In this document: positions 9,456 through 25,190 of the stretch, in pieces
Layout of the letters: each line of letters opens with the position of its first letter
Numbering within the stretch: the first letter of the stretch is position 1
DNA from: Apostichopus japonicus
Lineage: Eukaryota > Echinodermata > Holothuroidea > Aspidochirotida > Stichopodidae
Length of the DNA: 64,000 nt
Direction: 5' to 3'
Assembly: GCF_037975245.1 (NCBI RefSeq)
Contig: NC_092568.1
Coordinates: 1,552,001-1,616,000 of the forward strand
Position numbers and translations under genes: made by a program
Notes under the pieces: model-generated
Databases searched by the model: none
Told to the model about the DNA's origin: nothing
Seen by the model: only the letters and a program-made list of their open reading frames with translations

Positions 9456-12400
9456 GTGAGTTTTTTTTAGTTCTCATAAATTTGTAGGGTTAGAGGCCTA
9501 CACCAACTTTGCAAATTGTCATTAACCGAATGAGTTATACCTTTGGGACACATGAAAACGTGGAGCCGTCATTATAAGTACAGGGTTGTAACCCACAACG
9601 TTAGTGATGATGTGATAACAGTAACATGTGCCTGGCAGTGTATAAATGATCTTTAAATATGTTAACCCTCAATGCTTCTAAATTAGAATCTTTGCCTGGA
9701 AAGCTCATAAAATCTGGTCAGTCTTGAAAGGAGCCAATATCCATATTTTCTAATATTGGATCAGGTATATGCCTAGTTCAAGTACCTTAGGGCTATTTAT
9801 CCTCTTTTGCTACTTTCAGTGCACTGTCTTTTCTATCAAGTGAATCCATTTTATAACTCTTCCATATTTTGTTTTATTTAAATCTGTTTCACACAGGTCC
9901 CTTCATTTGGCCATAATATTCATGAATTCGGAAGTTGCGTTAATCCTGATTTCTTTGCTTCCTGTCAAATACATTAACCACTATAACAACCTGTTACAGG
10001 TAAGTGTACGTTATAAATATCAAATATTCATCCGCATGTTGTCTGCAAATATTTAAAAAAATGAAATTAACTTATTGGTAGATGTTTGCCATTTACACTT
10101 CCAGAAATAATTACTTTTCTCAAGAAACATTTCATGAATTCATGCAGGGTGTTTGTGTTAGACGTCGAATATATTAAATTTCATCTGTAGAAAATATTTC
10201 CCGTGGTGAGGTTATTATCCATACATTATTTTCAGCAATGAAAAACAGCAAAGCTAGGCAGATGATATTGATTTGAATATGTGGTACATACAAGCTCTAA
10301 ACCTGATAGAAATATGATTGACTGTTTAACATGTAGCCCTACCACTTTCCTGGTGAAAGTCATTTTCAGATAAATTTGACATTTTTGATGCTCATCTTTT
10401 CTCAGACACCATTGCATCTGTCAGTGTTGACAAGACAACCCAGAGTGACAAGAGCTTTACTAATGGCAGGTGCCTCCTTGGAAGCTCCTGATCGTAATGG
10501 AAATACTGCTCTTCACTTGGCATGCTTAAATAATTTTATGGATTGTGCAGGAGCTTTGACCCATAGAGTATCAGTTGCTGAATACAGAGAGTTTCTTGGA
10601 GATAAAAAACCTTTGCTATTACCACAGACACCTCAATCGTTAGAAGTTAAAAATTATGAAGGTAAGTTAATCTTGTTGCACTCCCTTGATAAGTTAGCGT
10701 TTGGTTTATATCTTGGGTTGTGCATTATAAGGTGACCCACTGATTCTTAATAATTTAGTAAAGCTTTTCTCTGTACTGTATGTATACAGCTTTTGTTCAC
10801 AAAAAGTCCATTTTCATCCTCTTTACAATTGGATAAGGCACTCTTTTCCAAAAAATCCCATTATTGCTATCAGTTGCTGAAGAAGCACTTTGAACAAATG
10901 TACATTTGTTTCACAAGCTTATTTTTGTGTGTGGAAATATCCCCTCTCTAAAAGTTGTAATCTGTGTTGCAAAAGAAGGAACTTGTTTACTAATTAAAAG
11001 TTTCGGTTGTTGCCAGTATCTAATTAAAGCTAGAAGGAATTTCCAACATAGTATGATCTATGGCTTTGTGTTTCCTTCTGCCCTGCAGTTTATTAACAGA
11101 CATTTTGGAAATTCCAAAATTGCGCAATAGTCTGGAATTTTCCCTGCCACTTATAATAGTGCCTATATTGCATGGATGTGTTGTACAGTCTGTGTGCTAT
11201 CAAGCAATATACATCACGTTCCAAAGTTTGATTTGTCTTCTGGTCTTGGTTGATGGGGAATCCCCCAGTATTGCTAAATATGTTTATAAAAGAGGAAATG
11301 CGCAGTTTGAAGTTTTGAATGAATGGTTCATGGAATTCGAACAGGATGCACGTACTGTGTTGTGTGACTCGAGTTGGGATTTTAATGCTGCGGGTGATGA
11401 TTGTTTGTATGTGACACTTGCTTGTAAACACAGTAACTCAATAAGTTCAAGGCGTATTAACATCATATTTCTTATGTGGATCTGTCTTGTGAAGTACATG
11501 ACCCATATTCTTTTCTATGAAGTTCAAGGTCTTTTGAGGTCAACAGAGGTCAAAGTCTGAAAAACACATATAACTCAAAAAGTACATCTTTGTTGAACCA
11601 TTTACTTGGATCCAGCTTGGGGGGGGGGGGTTCAAGAACCCTAGTGATATTGGTAGAGGTCAACTTCGGTCTGGTTAAGTTTTGTGAAGGGGCAACATTT
11701 TGAACAATATATACATGATTTAAACACACTGAATGCAAAGAGTCACAGTTTGCCTACTTGTGGGGACGAGCAGTGGTGGCAGGGGTTATTTTTCAAAGTA
11801 AGCTCAGCTATTGATGTACAATTGATATAAATTTTGCCAATTGCCATATCTAAGAACTGTTTTGGTGCTTTCATGTATTGTCACAAATTGTAACCAGATT
11901 TCATGTTTTTAATTTCTTCCCTAAGTCAACCCATTTGTGGTCATGATATATGTATGTGTTTGGGGGTGGGGTAAGAGGGGGGGCACACCTCTTGCAAGTA
12001 ACACGATTAAACTAGCAGTTTGATTATTCGGATCCTCCTCAGTGACTAAACCTTATTGACATTGGTGAGAAGAATGGTCCTTTAGAAGTTATCAGAGTTC
12101 ATAGTCTGAAAACCTCATCAGAGTTTATAGTCTGAAAACCTCATCAGAGTTCATAGTCTGAAAACCTCATCAGAGTTCATAGTCTGAAAACCTCATCAGA
12201 GTTCATAGTCTGAAAACCTCATCAGAGTTCAAAGTCTGGAAACCTTGTAAACAACATCATTTAAAGAGTGCAACTTGGTTGAACTTCTTGCAAACATAAA
12301 TATCGTCTGTTTTGGAGGTTTAAGTTCATCTGAGGTCAACATAGAAAGCCAAAATCTGAAAACCACATAAGACATGGTGACTTCAGAAATGATAGGTTCA

Positions 12401-13100
12401 CAATCTGCACTTCTCACATCCATCTCGACGAGTAGAAGAAAGCTATTGAAATTGGCAGTCATGGATCATTTGGGTTAACATATATAGGTCAAAGTCTAAA
12501 AAACTCATAGCCAAGAAATGTTACAAAAGCTAAGCTTGTATGCAGTTTATACATGGTATGTACTCTAGGTCCACCTTAGTAGACTCAAGGACCCTATTGG
12601 TCATGAAGTCGCGGTCTAAGCCTAAAATACTTTAAACGAGATGAATCAATGAAGATTGTTTATTTATCAGTGTTTTCTCTTCTCTCTTGACAGGATACAC
12701 GTGCACTCATATCGCTACATTCAACGAGAATTTTCAACTGCTGGCGTATCTGGTGCATCTTGGTGCTAACATCAGTGCGGCAGACGACAAGAGTGGCAGA
12801 AGACCGATACATTATGCGGTCGAACTGGGAAACTTAGAGCTCACAACATTCATTGTGTCGAGATTATCAGCAAATGTCAATGCGACCACCTTTGACCTCA
12901 ACACACCATTGCACGTGGCAGCAGGTAGAGACTTACACCGTTTAGTATATTTCCTGTTGGAGTCTGGTGCCAGCCGTAACGCAATCAATTGCGAGGGTCT
13001 GACACCGTACCAGGTGGCTAAATCCGATATTATGAAGTCAGCTCTGAGAACTGTAGAGTATAACGACTTCACCATATGCGGAGGAGGAGCAGGGGTATGA
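8899..13100 (+). CDS. IkB: NF-kappa-B inhibitor (IkB), complete, four coding exons
   Basis: IkB proteins bind Rel/NF-kappa-B dimers through ankyrin repeats and hold them in the cytoplasm until IKK phosphorylation triggers degradation. Coding exons are 8899-9455, 9897-9999, 10406-10661 and 12694-13100. All have GT-AG borders and matching phases, giving 440 residues. Residues 65-70 are DSGISS, matching the DSGxxS degron read by beta-TrCP; residues 85-90 (NSGISS) look like a second, imperfect one. The first 180 residues are Ser/Thr-rich and probably disordered. Six ankyrin repeats follow, with cores at about 187 (SLHLAII), 221 (TPLHLSV), 254 (TALHLAC), 308 (TCTHIAT), 343 (PIHYAVE) and 376 (TPLHVAA). 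The chain ends 26 residues after VAK with no acidic PEST tail. The ATG at 8899 has purine at -3 and G at +4. Kappa-B sites upstream imply autoregulation. I cannot say whether it is closest to the alpha, beta or epsilon type. Confidence 0.93.
9897..9999 (+). CDS. IkB: IkB exon 2: first ankyrin repeat
   Basis: Acceptor TTTCACACAG and donor CAG|GTAAGT. This 103-base exon completes codon 186 and encodes SLHLAII and the rest of ankyrin repeat 1. It ends in phase 0. It is too short to stand out by open-frame length and was found by following splice phase from exon 1. Confidence 0.9.
10406..10661 (+). CDS. IkB: IkB exon 3: ankyrin repeats 2-3 and linker
   Basis: Acceptor CTTTTCTCAG and donor GAAG|GTAAGT. 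It encodes residues 221-305 plus one base of Gly306. It holds two ankyrin repeats (TPLHLSV and TALHLAC) and the longer loop before repeat 4, which is also expanded in known IkB proteins. Confidence 0.92.
11255..11265. promoter_or_regulatory. Intronic kappa-B-type site in the IkB gene
   Basis: GGGGAATCCCC contains the same 10-mer as the two promoter sites, in reverse orientation. It lies in intron 3 about 2.4 kb downstream of the start codon and could act as an intronic enhancer element. Confidence 0.5.
12091..12246 (+). repeat. 26-bp tandem repeat, six units
   Basis: The unit ATCAGAGTTCATAGTCTGAA plus AACCTC repeats six times head to tail. Units 1 and 3-5 are identical, unit 2 has one change, and unit 6 has diverged at its end. 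It lies in IkB intron 3. Confidence 0.95.
12694..13100 (+). CDS. IkB: IkB exon 4: ankyrin repeats 4-6 and C-terminus
   Basis: Acceptor TCTCTTGACAG. It completes Gly306 and encodes the last three ankyrin repeats and a short C-terminal tail ending in a Gly-rich stretch, with the stop TGA at 13098-13100. The tail has no cluster of Asp, Glu, Pro and Ser residues of the kind seen in the PEST region of IkB-alpha. Confidence 0.93.
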
Positions 13101-13444
13101 CCGACCAACTAGACAGTGAAATGGCTGAGTTGGTACCAACTGTCACGGAACATCTCTGTGTCAGACGAGGAAAGAAAACTACCACCCCCCGCCAAGGGTC
13201 AGAATTCCAAAATTTGCGGAGATCTTAAAATTGGCCGTGCAAGGTGAAGGAGACCAGTCATCAGTAGGGCTCGTCGGTCGGAACGTATTTAGGGATCGTT
13301 GTGTTGAGTCTGGGAAAGATGAACAAAAACCATAGCCATTTCATGAATTCAAGCTTACGTATTAAATTTGTCTACGGTGAGAATCGAAACCTCGTCTTGG
13401 CTATAAAGTGATTCTTCATAATAAACCTCCGATAGGAAAATAAA
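13101..13444 (+). other. IkB: Probable IkB 3' UTR
   Basis: Sequence between the IkB stop codon and the first two AATAAA hexamers. No long open frame is present. Longer transcripts are possible because further AATAAA hexamers lie near 14094 and 14722. Confidence 0.6.
13420..13444 (+). promoter_or_regulatory. Paired poly(A) signals after the IkB gene
   Basis: AATAAA occurs at 13420-13425 and again at 13439-13444, about 320-345 bases after the stop codon. This makes a likely 3' processing site for the shortest IkB mRNA. Confidence 0.55.
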
Positions 13445-19789
<6,345 letters not shown>

Positions 19790-19836
19790 TGTTACAGGGG
19801 CGTATCCAGGATTTTCTAATCCGGGGGGCGCAAATT

Positions 19837-19880
19837 ACTATCTAAGCGGAGCGCCACCATCGGTTGGCGCGCAGCGTACA
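19837..19880 (+). repeat. Internal GC-rich core motif, occurrence 3
   Basis: Nearly identical to 4257-4302 in copy A, including the GCGCCA / TGGCGC stem. It supports common descent of the two transposon copies. Confidence 0.8.
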
Positions 19881-20524
19881 AGAAAATTTCTGGTTTTGAT
19901 ACCCCCCAGATCACCGGAAATGGCACTTCTCGGGCTTGAAACTGACCAACCAGATGTACACTTTTGCCTGAGAACCAAGTATTTCCAAATAGTTTTTTTC
20001 ATCTCTAATCTTTTTGAAGATTGTCACCAGTCACACACCATGTTCGACCTCATCACATCTCCTGTGGATCATTGCTTTTGTAGGTGATTCTACGTAGCGG
20101 CCCACAATACCCGTCAGCCCCTCTTTTCAAGGTTTTAAGCCCATTATTTGTTCAGAATTTGACATTCACATTTCTCGTGAATAAATTCACTTCAAAACAT
20201 ACCCATAATGTTGCACAAAATTTCATCTATGGACAACCAATTTAGAAAACCTCCTTCAGCCCTTAACAGACCGGTCAAAATTGCACAAGTAGAGGGAAGT
20301 ATGATGAAGAATGTTGGTCAGGGAATTTTCTAAAATTCAGACACAGTTAATTTATTTGTGGACAAATATCAAAACCTCTTATAACGGCTACTATAAAACT
20401 TCGTTGAAGGAAATAAAAATATACCAGATGTTTCCGAAACCGAACACTACATCCGTCGACAGTTTTGAGCATGGGCGCAGATCAGTCTTGGATAATGATT
20501 GGGACGCGTGTCTGTTCTCTGACA

Positions 20525-20566
20525 CTATCTAAGCGGAGCGCGACCATGGGTTCGCGCGTAGCGTAC
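20525..20566 (+). repeat. Internal GC-rich core motif, occurrence 4
   Basis: Matches the diverged second block of copy A (4797-4840), so both transposon copies carry the motif twice in the same order. Confidence 0.75.
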
Positions 20567-21794
20567 GATTTTTTTGGCAAAAATAACCTCCCAGATCGCC
20601 GGAAGTAATACTTCCCGGACCTAATGATGCTCCGAAGCCTCCTTAAGTTTTACATTTCATGGCTTAGAAATTTAGTTTGGGGAAATACATGGGCGTCTGC
20701 AGAAAAAAAAAATCAGGGGACAAATAATCCAAGTAGACGTTTGTTTACGATGGGTCTGGGGTCCTCTCCCAGAAAACAATTATAGACTGCCGCGAATGCG
20801 ATTTCCGTCCAACTGTGGATAAAATATAATAAAATGGGAACTGCTGCATGTCATTTGCACAATGCTGGATCAAACTACGCCAAATTTCAATACAGGGGAA
20901 CTTGAAATGCAGCTATCGGTCATGACAAATTGGTGGGACACGGTATATCATGTCCCCACTACTGAAAAAGTTGGTGGGGACGCGTCCCGCTGTCCCCACC
21001 AGGATCTGCGCCCATGGATCGGAGGGTGTTCATCCTGGTACGCCATTTTCATGCTCACTGATATGATGTGATATCTCCTGTTTGCTTTACAAATTCGAAT
21101 AATTGAAATGTTACTGAAATAAATAACTTTGATCTGTTTATTGTGCAATGCCCCACATTCTTTTCATTTCGAAAGACGCAAAGTTCCAAGTTCAGTACAC
21201 ACTGAAGGCTTCGATTCTCTACCTGTCTTCAGTTTAGGGAAGATCTTGGGATTTTTATCCCTAGATATCGCTGGATATTGCTAGATATCCATACAGTACA
21301 GTGTCCTTGGGATTTCTTGGGATTTTTCGGGGCCTGATCTTGGGAAATTGCAAAATCGGGAGCGGTCACACTCCATTTAGGTCAGTGCACGACCTCTAGA
21401 CGTAACTAAAACACAACCCGATCACTAGTCTTGTTATCGATGAAGTGGTGTGTTGCCGGATTTTGTCAAGGTCTTGGTGCTACTGGCGAAGGTTATTAAT
21501 TAAGTTTAGATGGGAACAATCTCAAGAAGTGATGGGTACATCCGCCACCCCCCCCCCCCCCGCCCATGATACGCCCTTGGATCCACTACATGATATTCAC
21601 AGGTTTCTTGCCGTTTTTTCTACTCCCTCTTCTCCTTTTTCTCTCTTTCTTCTTTTTCTTTTCCCTTCCTTCCTCCCCTTCTTTCCCCTCTTTTTTCCCT
21701 TTTTTCCCTTTTTTCTTCTCTCTTTTTTCCTCTCCTCTTTTTCTTACCCGGGGGGCGCGCCCCCCCAACGCCCCCTGGATACGCGCCTGTGTTA

Positions 21795-23101
21795 TACCTA
21801 TGCAACAACCAACATGTCCGACCACTATTGTATGTATTACAAGGCATTATTTCAATGAGGAAACCAAACGGAACTCCTTTCACTGGATTCACCCCACATT
21901 TTTAATCTCTCCTTACTGTTACTGTAAGGGACATTTTAAATTCCCTTGAAGAACAGAATAACGTGAAGCATTAAGGATATATTTCGAAGGAACTTATTCC
22001 ATTTGGAGAGCCAACCAGTCAATATATGACTCTACATTGTACGTAGTCATTGGTCAGGTGAAGCACGCACGTTTTGGAAAAGGTCAATGGATTATTGTTA
22101 TTATTATTTTTTTTAAATTAATTAACAGAGAAATTCTCATGTCTTCATTTTCAGTTTATTTCCTGTTATATCCTCATAGAGGTGTTAAAGACCGGTAACA
22201 TAAATTTACACAATATTAAAAAAATAAAAAAAAACATGGTTTTGTTATATGAATTTTAATATCAAATTAAACCAATCTAAGCTTAAGCTCTATGTGCTTT
22301 AAAAATAAAGGAAACTTCATAACGTAATAAAAGAAAATAGCAATGAAATTAAGTAGATAAGACAATGAAAAAAAAAACATAATCATAAACTATAAACAAT
22401 AAGAACAAATAAGAGATACTGTAAAATCGAGATTAACAAGAGCAACATAAAAGTGTAGAAATTAAAGCAAACAGAAAAACACACAAAGTCAGCAGAGATC
22501 ATTCAAAAAACTGCTTTAAAATATAGGTCTTTAAGTCACGTGCAAATGAACAGAGAGAATTGTTAAATCTGATTTGAAAGGGAGAGATGATTCTATTATT
22601 TAGGGGCATAAAGCATCAAAGGACCGATCTCCTATTTTAATGGATTTTTTTCTTCAATTCCTGTAAAAGCTGGTTAGATCACCGTAACGCACGAGTCGGT
22701 TGACAGACTTTTATTACTTCAATTAAATAGTTAGAAGCGGCGCTTTTCCGACAATTGAAGCAAATTACTAAAATCTTAAAACGCACACGATATTCAACAG
22801 GCAACCAATGAAGGTTGTATATGATAGATTTAACATGTGTTCTCTTATGAACTTGTCATTAGCCTAGCCGCAGAAATTTGAATCAATTGAAGACAGTGAA
22901 TAGACGATTCGTTCTCATCAAATTAAAGAGAATTTGCATCATCAATTCTAGATTCAGATCAAGAAAATGACGAATTTAAGCAATCGAGCGCAGAAGATAC
23001 ATTGCATTATGGTTATTAGACATCACAAACTATTCTATCGCAATTTCAAAATCAAACATTGCACCTAGATTCTTTACCATAGAAGAATACGAAAGAGAAG
23101 G
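21795..23101. other. AT-rich non-coding DNA with no recognisable gene
   Basis: Very AT-rich sequence with many stop codons in all frames. I see no exon, RNA gene or clear repeat boundary in it. Confidence 0.55.
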
Positions 23102-23109
23102 GGAAAGGT

Positions 23110-23467
23110 CAAGGGCGTAGGAACCGGGGGGCTGGGGGCGCCAGCCCCCCAGTGAAAAATATGGAGGGGCGGAAGTATCATTCCGCCCCCCGCTTCGAAA
23201 GTCAGAAAACCCCTTTTTCATTTCCAAATAAGAAAAAAATCTCATTTAGAGCACCAAATTGCATCTAAGGCCAGGTGAAAATGCAAAATTATTTACAAAA
23301 TGGAGTGGGTGTTGAAGTATGCTATATTGCACCAAATTGCATCTGAGGCCACCTGGAAATGCAAAAAAATTCCAAAGGGGACACCCCCTCCCCTTAGACC
23401 CCTCCCCCATGCCGGCCACCAGTCTGCAGCCCCCCCCCCCACTCAAAAGTTCCTTCCTACGCCACTG
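23110..23467. mobile_element. hAT-type MITE with perfect 8-bp target duplication
   Basis: The ends are CAAGGGCGTAGGAA on the left and TTCCTACGCCACTG on the right, imperfect inverted repeats. The 8 bases GGAAAGGT lie directly outside both ends (23102-23109 and 23468-23475). The 358-bp length, lack of coding capacity and 8-bp duplication are those of a non-autonomous hAT element. Confidence 0.85.
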
Positions 23468-23940
23468 GGAAAGGTAATAAAAGGTAGGCTTAAAACAGGA
23501 AACTTCATTTTTCGGATGTAACAAGTTGTGCTACTTGGTGCGGATAAAGCACACTATTACAAAATAAGTATACCGCCATCTATTTAATCAACTTTTGTCA
23601 TCGCAAATTGTTGCCCCACTGCATGTGTAGTATGTAGGAATCGTTTCCCGTCAACAGATTAGTAAAATATCTAAAGGATTCCTCAAGTTAGAGAATATAA
23701 GCTTCAATCTATTCAATTAAATATATCATCAAGACGCCGCACTGACACACGTTTTGTTATATAAGTCATTAATTAATATTTGGGAATTGAGTTGTTTCCA
23801 ATGCAAGAAGTTGGGTTTCAAGGTAAAATGCCGGCATATCGGTCGATGAAACCTTAAATATTGTAGGTTTTCATGCTAAAACAAAATGACATTCATGAAT
23901 CCTTCAGGAAGAAAAAGAAGATCCTAAATCACGTTCTTCA

Positions 23941-23960
23941 AAAAAAAAAAAAAAAAAAAA
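23941..23960 (+). repeat. Poly(A) run
   Basis: About 20 consecutive A residues. It could be the relic tail of a retroposed sequence, but I could not define a flanking target duplication. Confidence 0.7.
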
Positions 23961-24477
23961 GATATCCTACTTGCATTTCTTATATATACTAACAAGGACA
24001 GTACAGTAATTTAGTCTTCTCTTAGCGATGCATATTAATTCACCTGCGTCACTATGTACTCTTTATTATATAGCTCTTACGTCATGTATTCTTCATGTAT
24101 CATTTGAGGTTGACACGTTTTCTACTAAATGTGAACTTGAAGCAAACAGTGCGGTGTCATAGACTCACACTGACAATTTTTTTAATGTTCTTTCGTTCAA
24201 ATGTGCGGAAACTGTATCACCATGACGGTACTACGTCACTTGAAGTATCACAAGTGCAGTCTACTGCACAGAGAACCCCACAAATGGGACTGTATCCATA
24301 TGTGTTGCTCGGGAAGTCTCGACAATTAGCTATTAGCTTTTAATAGACTTTATAATTTCTAAAACAATAACTATATTATATCATCATCAATTTGGTGTCT
24401 TATACCTCGTCGGTCGACGGCACATGCATTCATACATTTTACAAATCAGATAATTGCAGGCTTTGAAAGGATGTTTG

Positions 24478-25190
24478 TTTCAGATACATTTCATGACCTG
24501 TCTAAGGCATTTGATACCCTGGATCATAGCTTTCTAATTCACAAATAATCTCATTACGGTGTGCGTGGTATTCCCTTGAAATTAGAACACAAGTTAGTTG
24601 TATGAACGTACTCTATTAGTTTTATTACAGTGATGCACTAAGTTACGTAACATCTGCTACGTCGATAATATAACCCTATTATTTTCTCATCATGATCAAC
24701 ATTCTGTTGCTAGTATACAGTTGAAGCAGAACTAAAATAAGATTTATCTGTGGTTCTTTGCTAATAAAGCTAGCCCTAAATATAAAAATAAAAATAAAAA
24801 ACTAATTCCGTTTCTTTCTATCCAGTAAATAAACCCATGGATCCATCCATTGAAAAAATTGCTGTTAGCCTGTTTGTAACACAAACATTCCTCTCCCAAG
24901 CAATGCTTCGTTTCCTAGGAGTCGTAATTGATTATCATTTGACTTGGAAAGATCATATAAATTAGTTTAGTGCTTAAGTTGTGTTGGTATTTTATATTAC
25001 TTTCGTAATACTCTCCTAAATCCTGCTCTGATTACAATTCATAACTCTATTATCCTACCTCATTTGAAATATTGTATCATCGTCTCGGGTAATGCTTTAC
25101 GCTACTAACATTCAAGCATTGTTTATCCTCAGCAAGAAAAAAAAAGGGTTATTCGTATGAAGGCAGATATTCTCATAGCACACCGATTTT
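24478..25190 (+). pseudogene. Decayed non-LTR retrotransposon reverse transcriptase
   Basis: Translation near 24490 gives FHDLSKAFDTLDHSFL, matching the conserved DLSKAFDTVDH block of LINE-type reverse transcriptases (CR1/jockey group). About 430 bp on comes FLGVVIDYHLTWKDHI, the usual FLGV-D-LTW-HI block of the same family. After that, near 25030, IILPHLKYCIIVSGNA matches the block that follows it in these enzymes. The order is correct. Stop codons, frameshifts and the loss of the central FADD region show it is dead. The exact clade cannot be fixed from these short blocks. Confidence 0.75.

Larger units (their letters stand above)
10662..12693 (+). other. IkB intron 3 (2.0 kb) with repeats
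   Basis: This intron holds a kappa-B-type site at 11255-11265, a G-run near 11621 and six copies of a 26-bp tandem repeat at 12091-12246. Scattered diverged relatives of that unit (GGTCAAAGTCTGAAAA and similar) lie around 11540, 12340 and 12490. I see no coding exon in it. Confidence 0.8.
19795..21789. mobile_element. Non-autonomous DNA transposon, copy B (hAT-like ends, 5-bp target duplication)
   Basis: The left end is CAGGGGCGTATCCAGG and the right end is its imperfect inverse, ending GGATACGCGCCTG. The 5 bases TGTTA flank both sides exactly (19790-19794 and 21790-21794). It matches copy A (4216-5883) over the first kilobase and over the pyrimidine tract and GC-rich right end. It has about 750 extra internal bases near 20770-21500. 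Part of these (about 20471-21016) is bounded by an inverted GGGCGCAGATC / GATCTGCGCCC pair and looks like a nested element. No transposase coding sequence is visible. Confidence 0.85.

Noticed and set aside
11060-11560. A 166-codon open stretch in IkB intron 3
   Set aside because: It lies between two well-supported exons, has no domain and no splice support, and contains diverged repeat units at its end.
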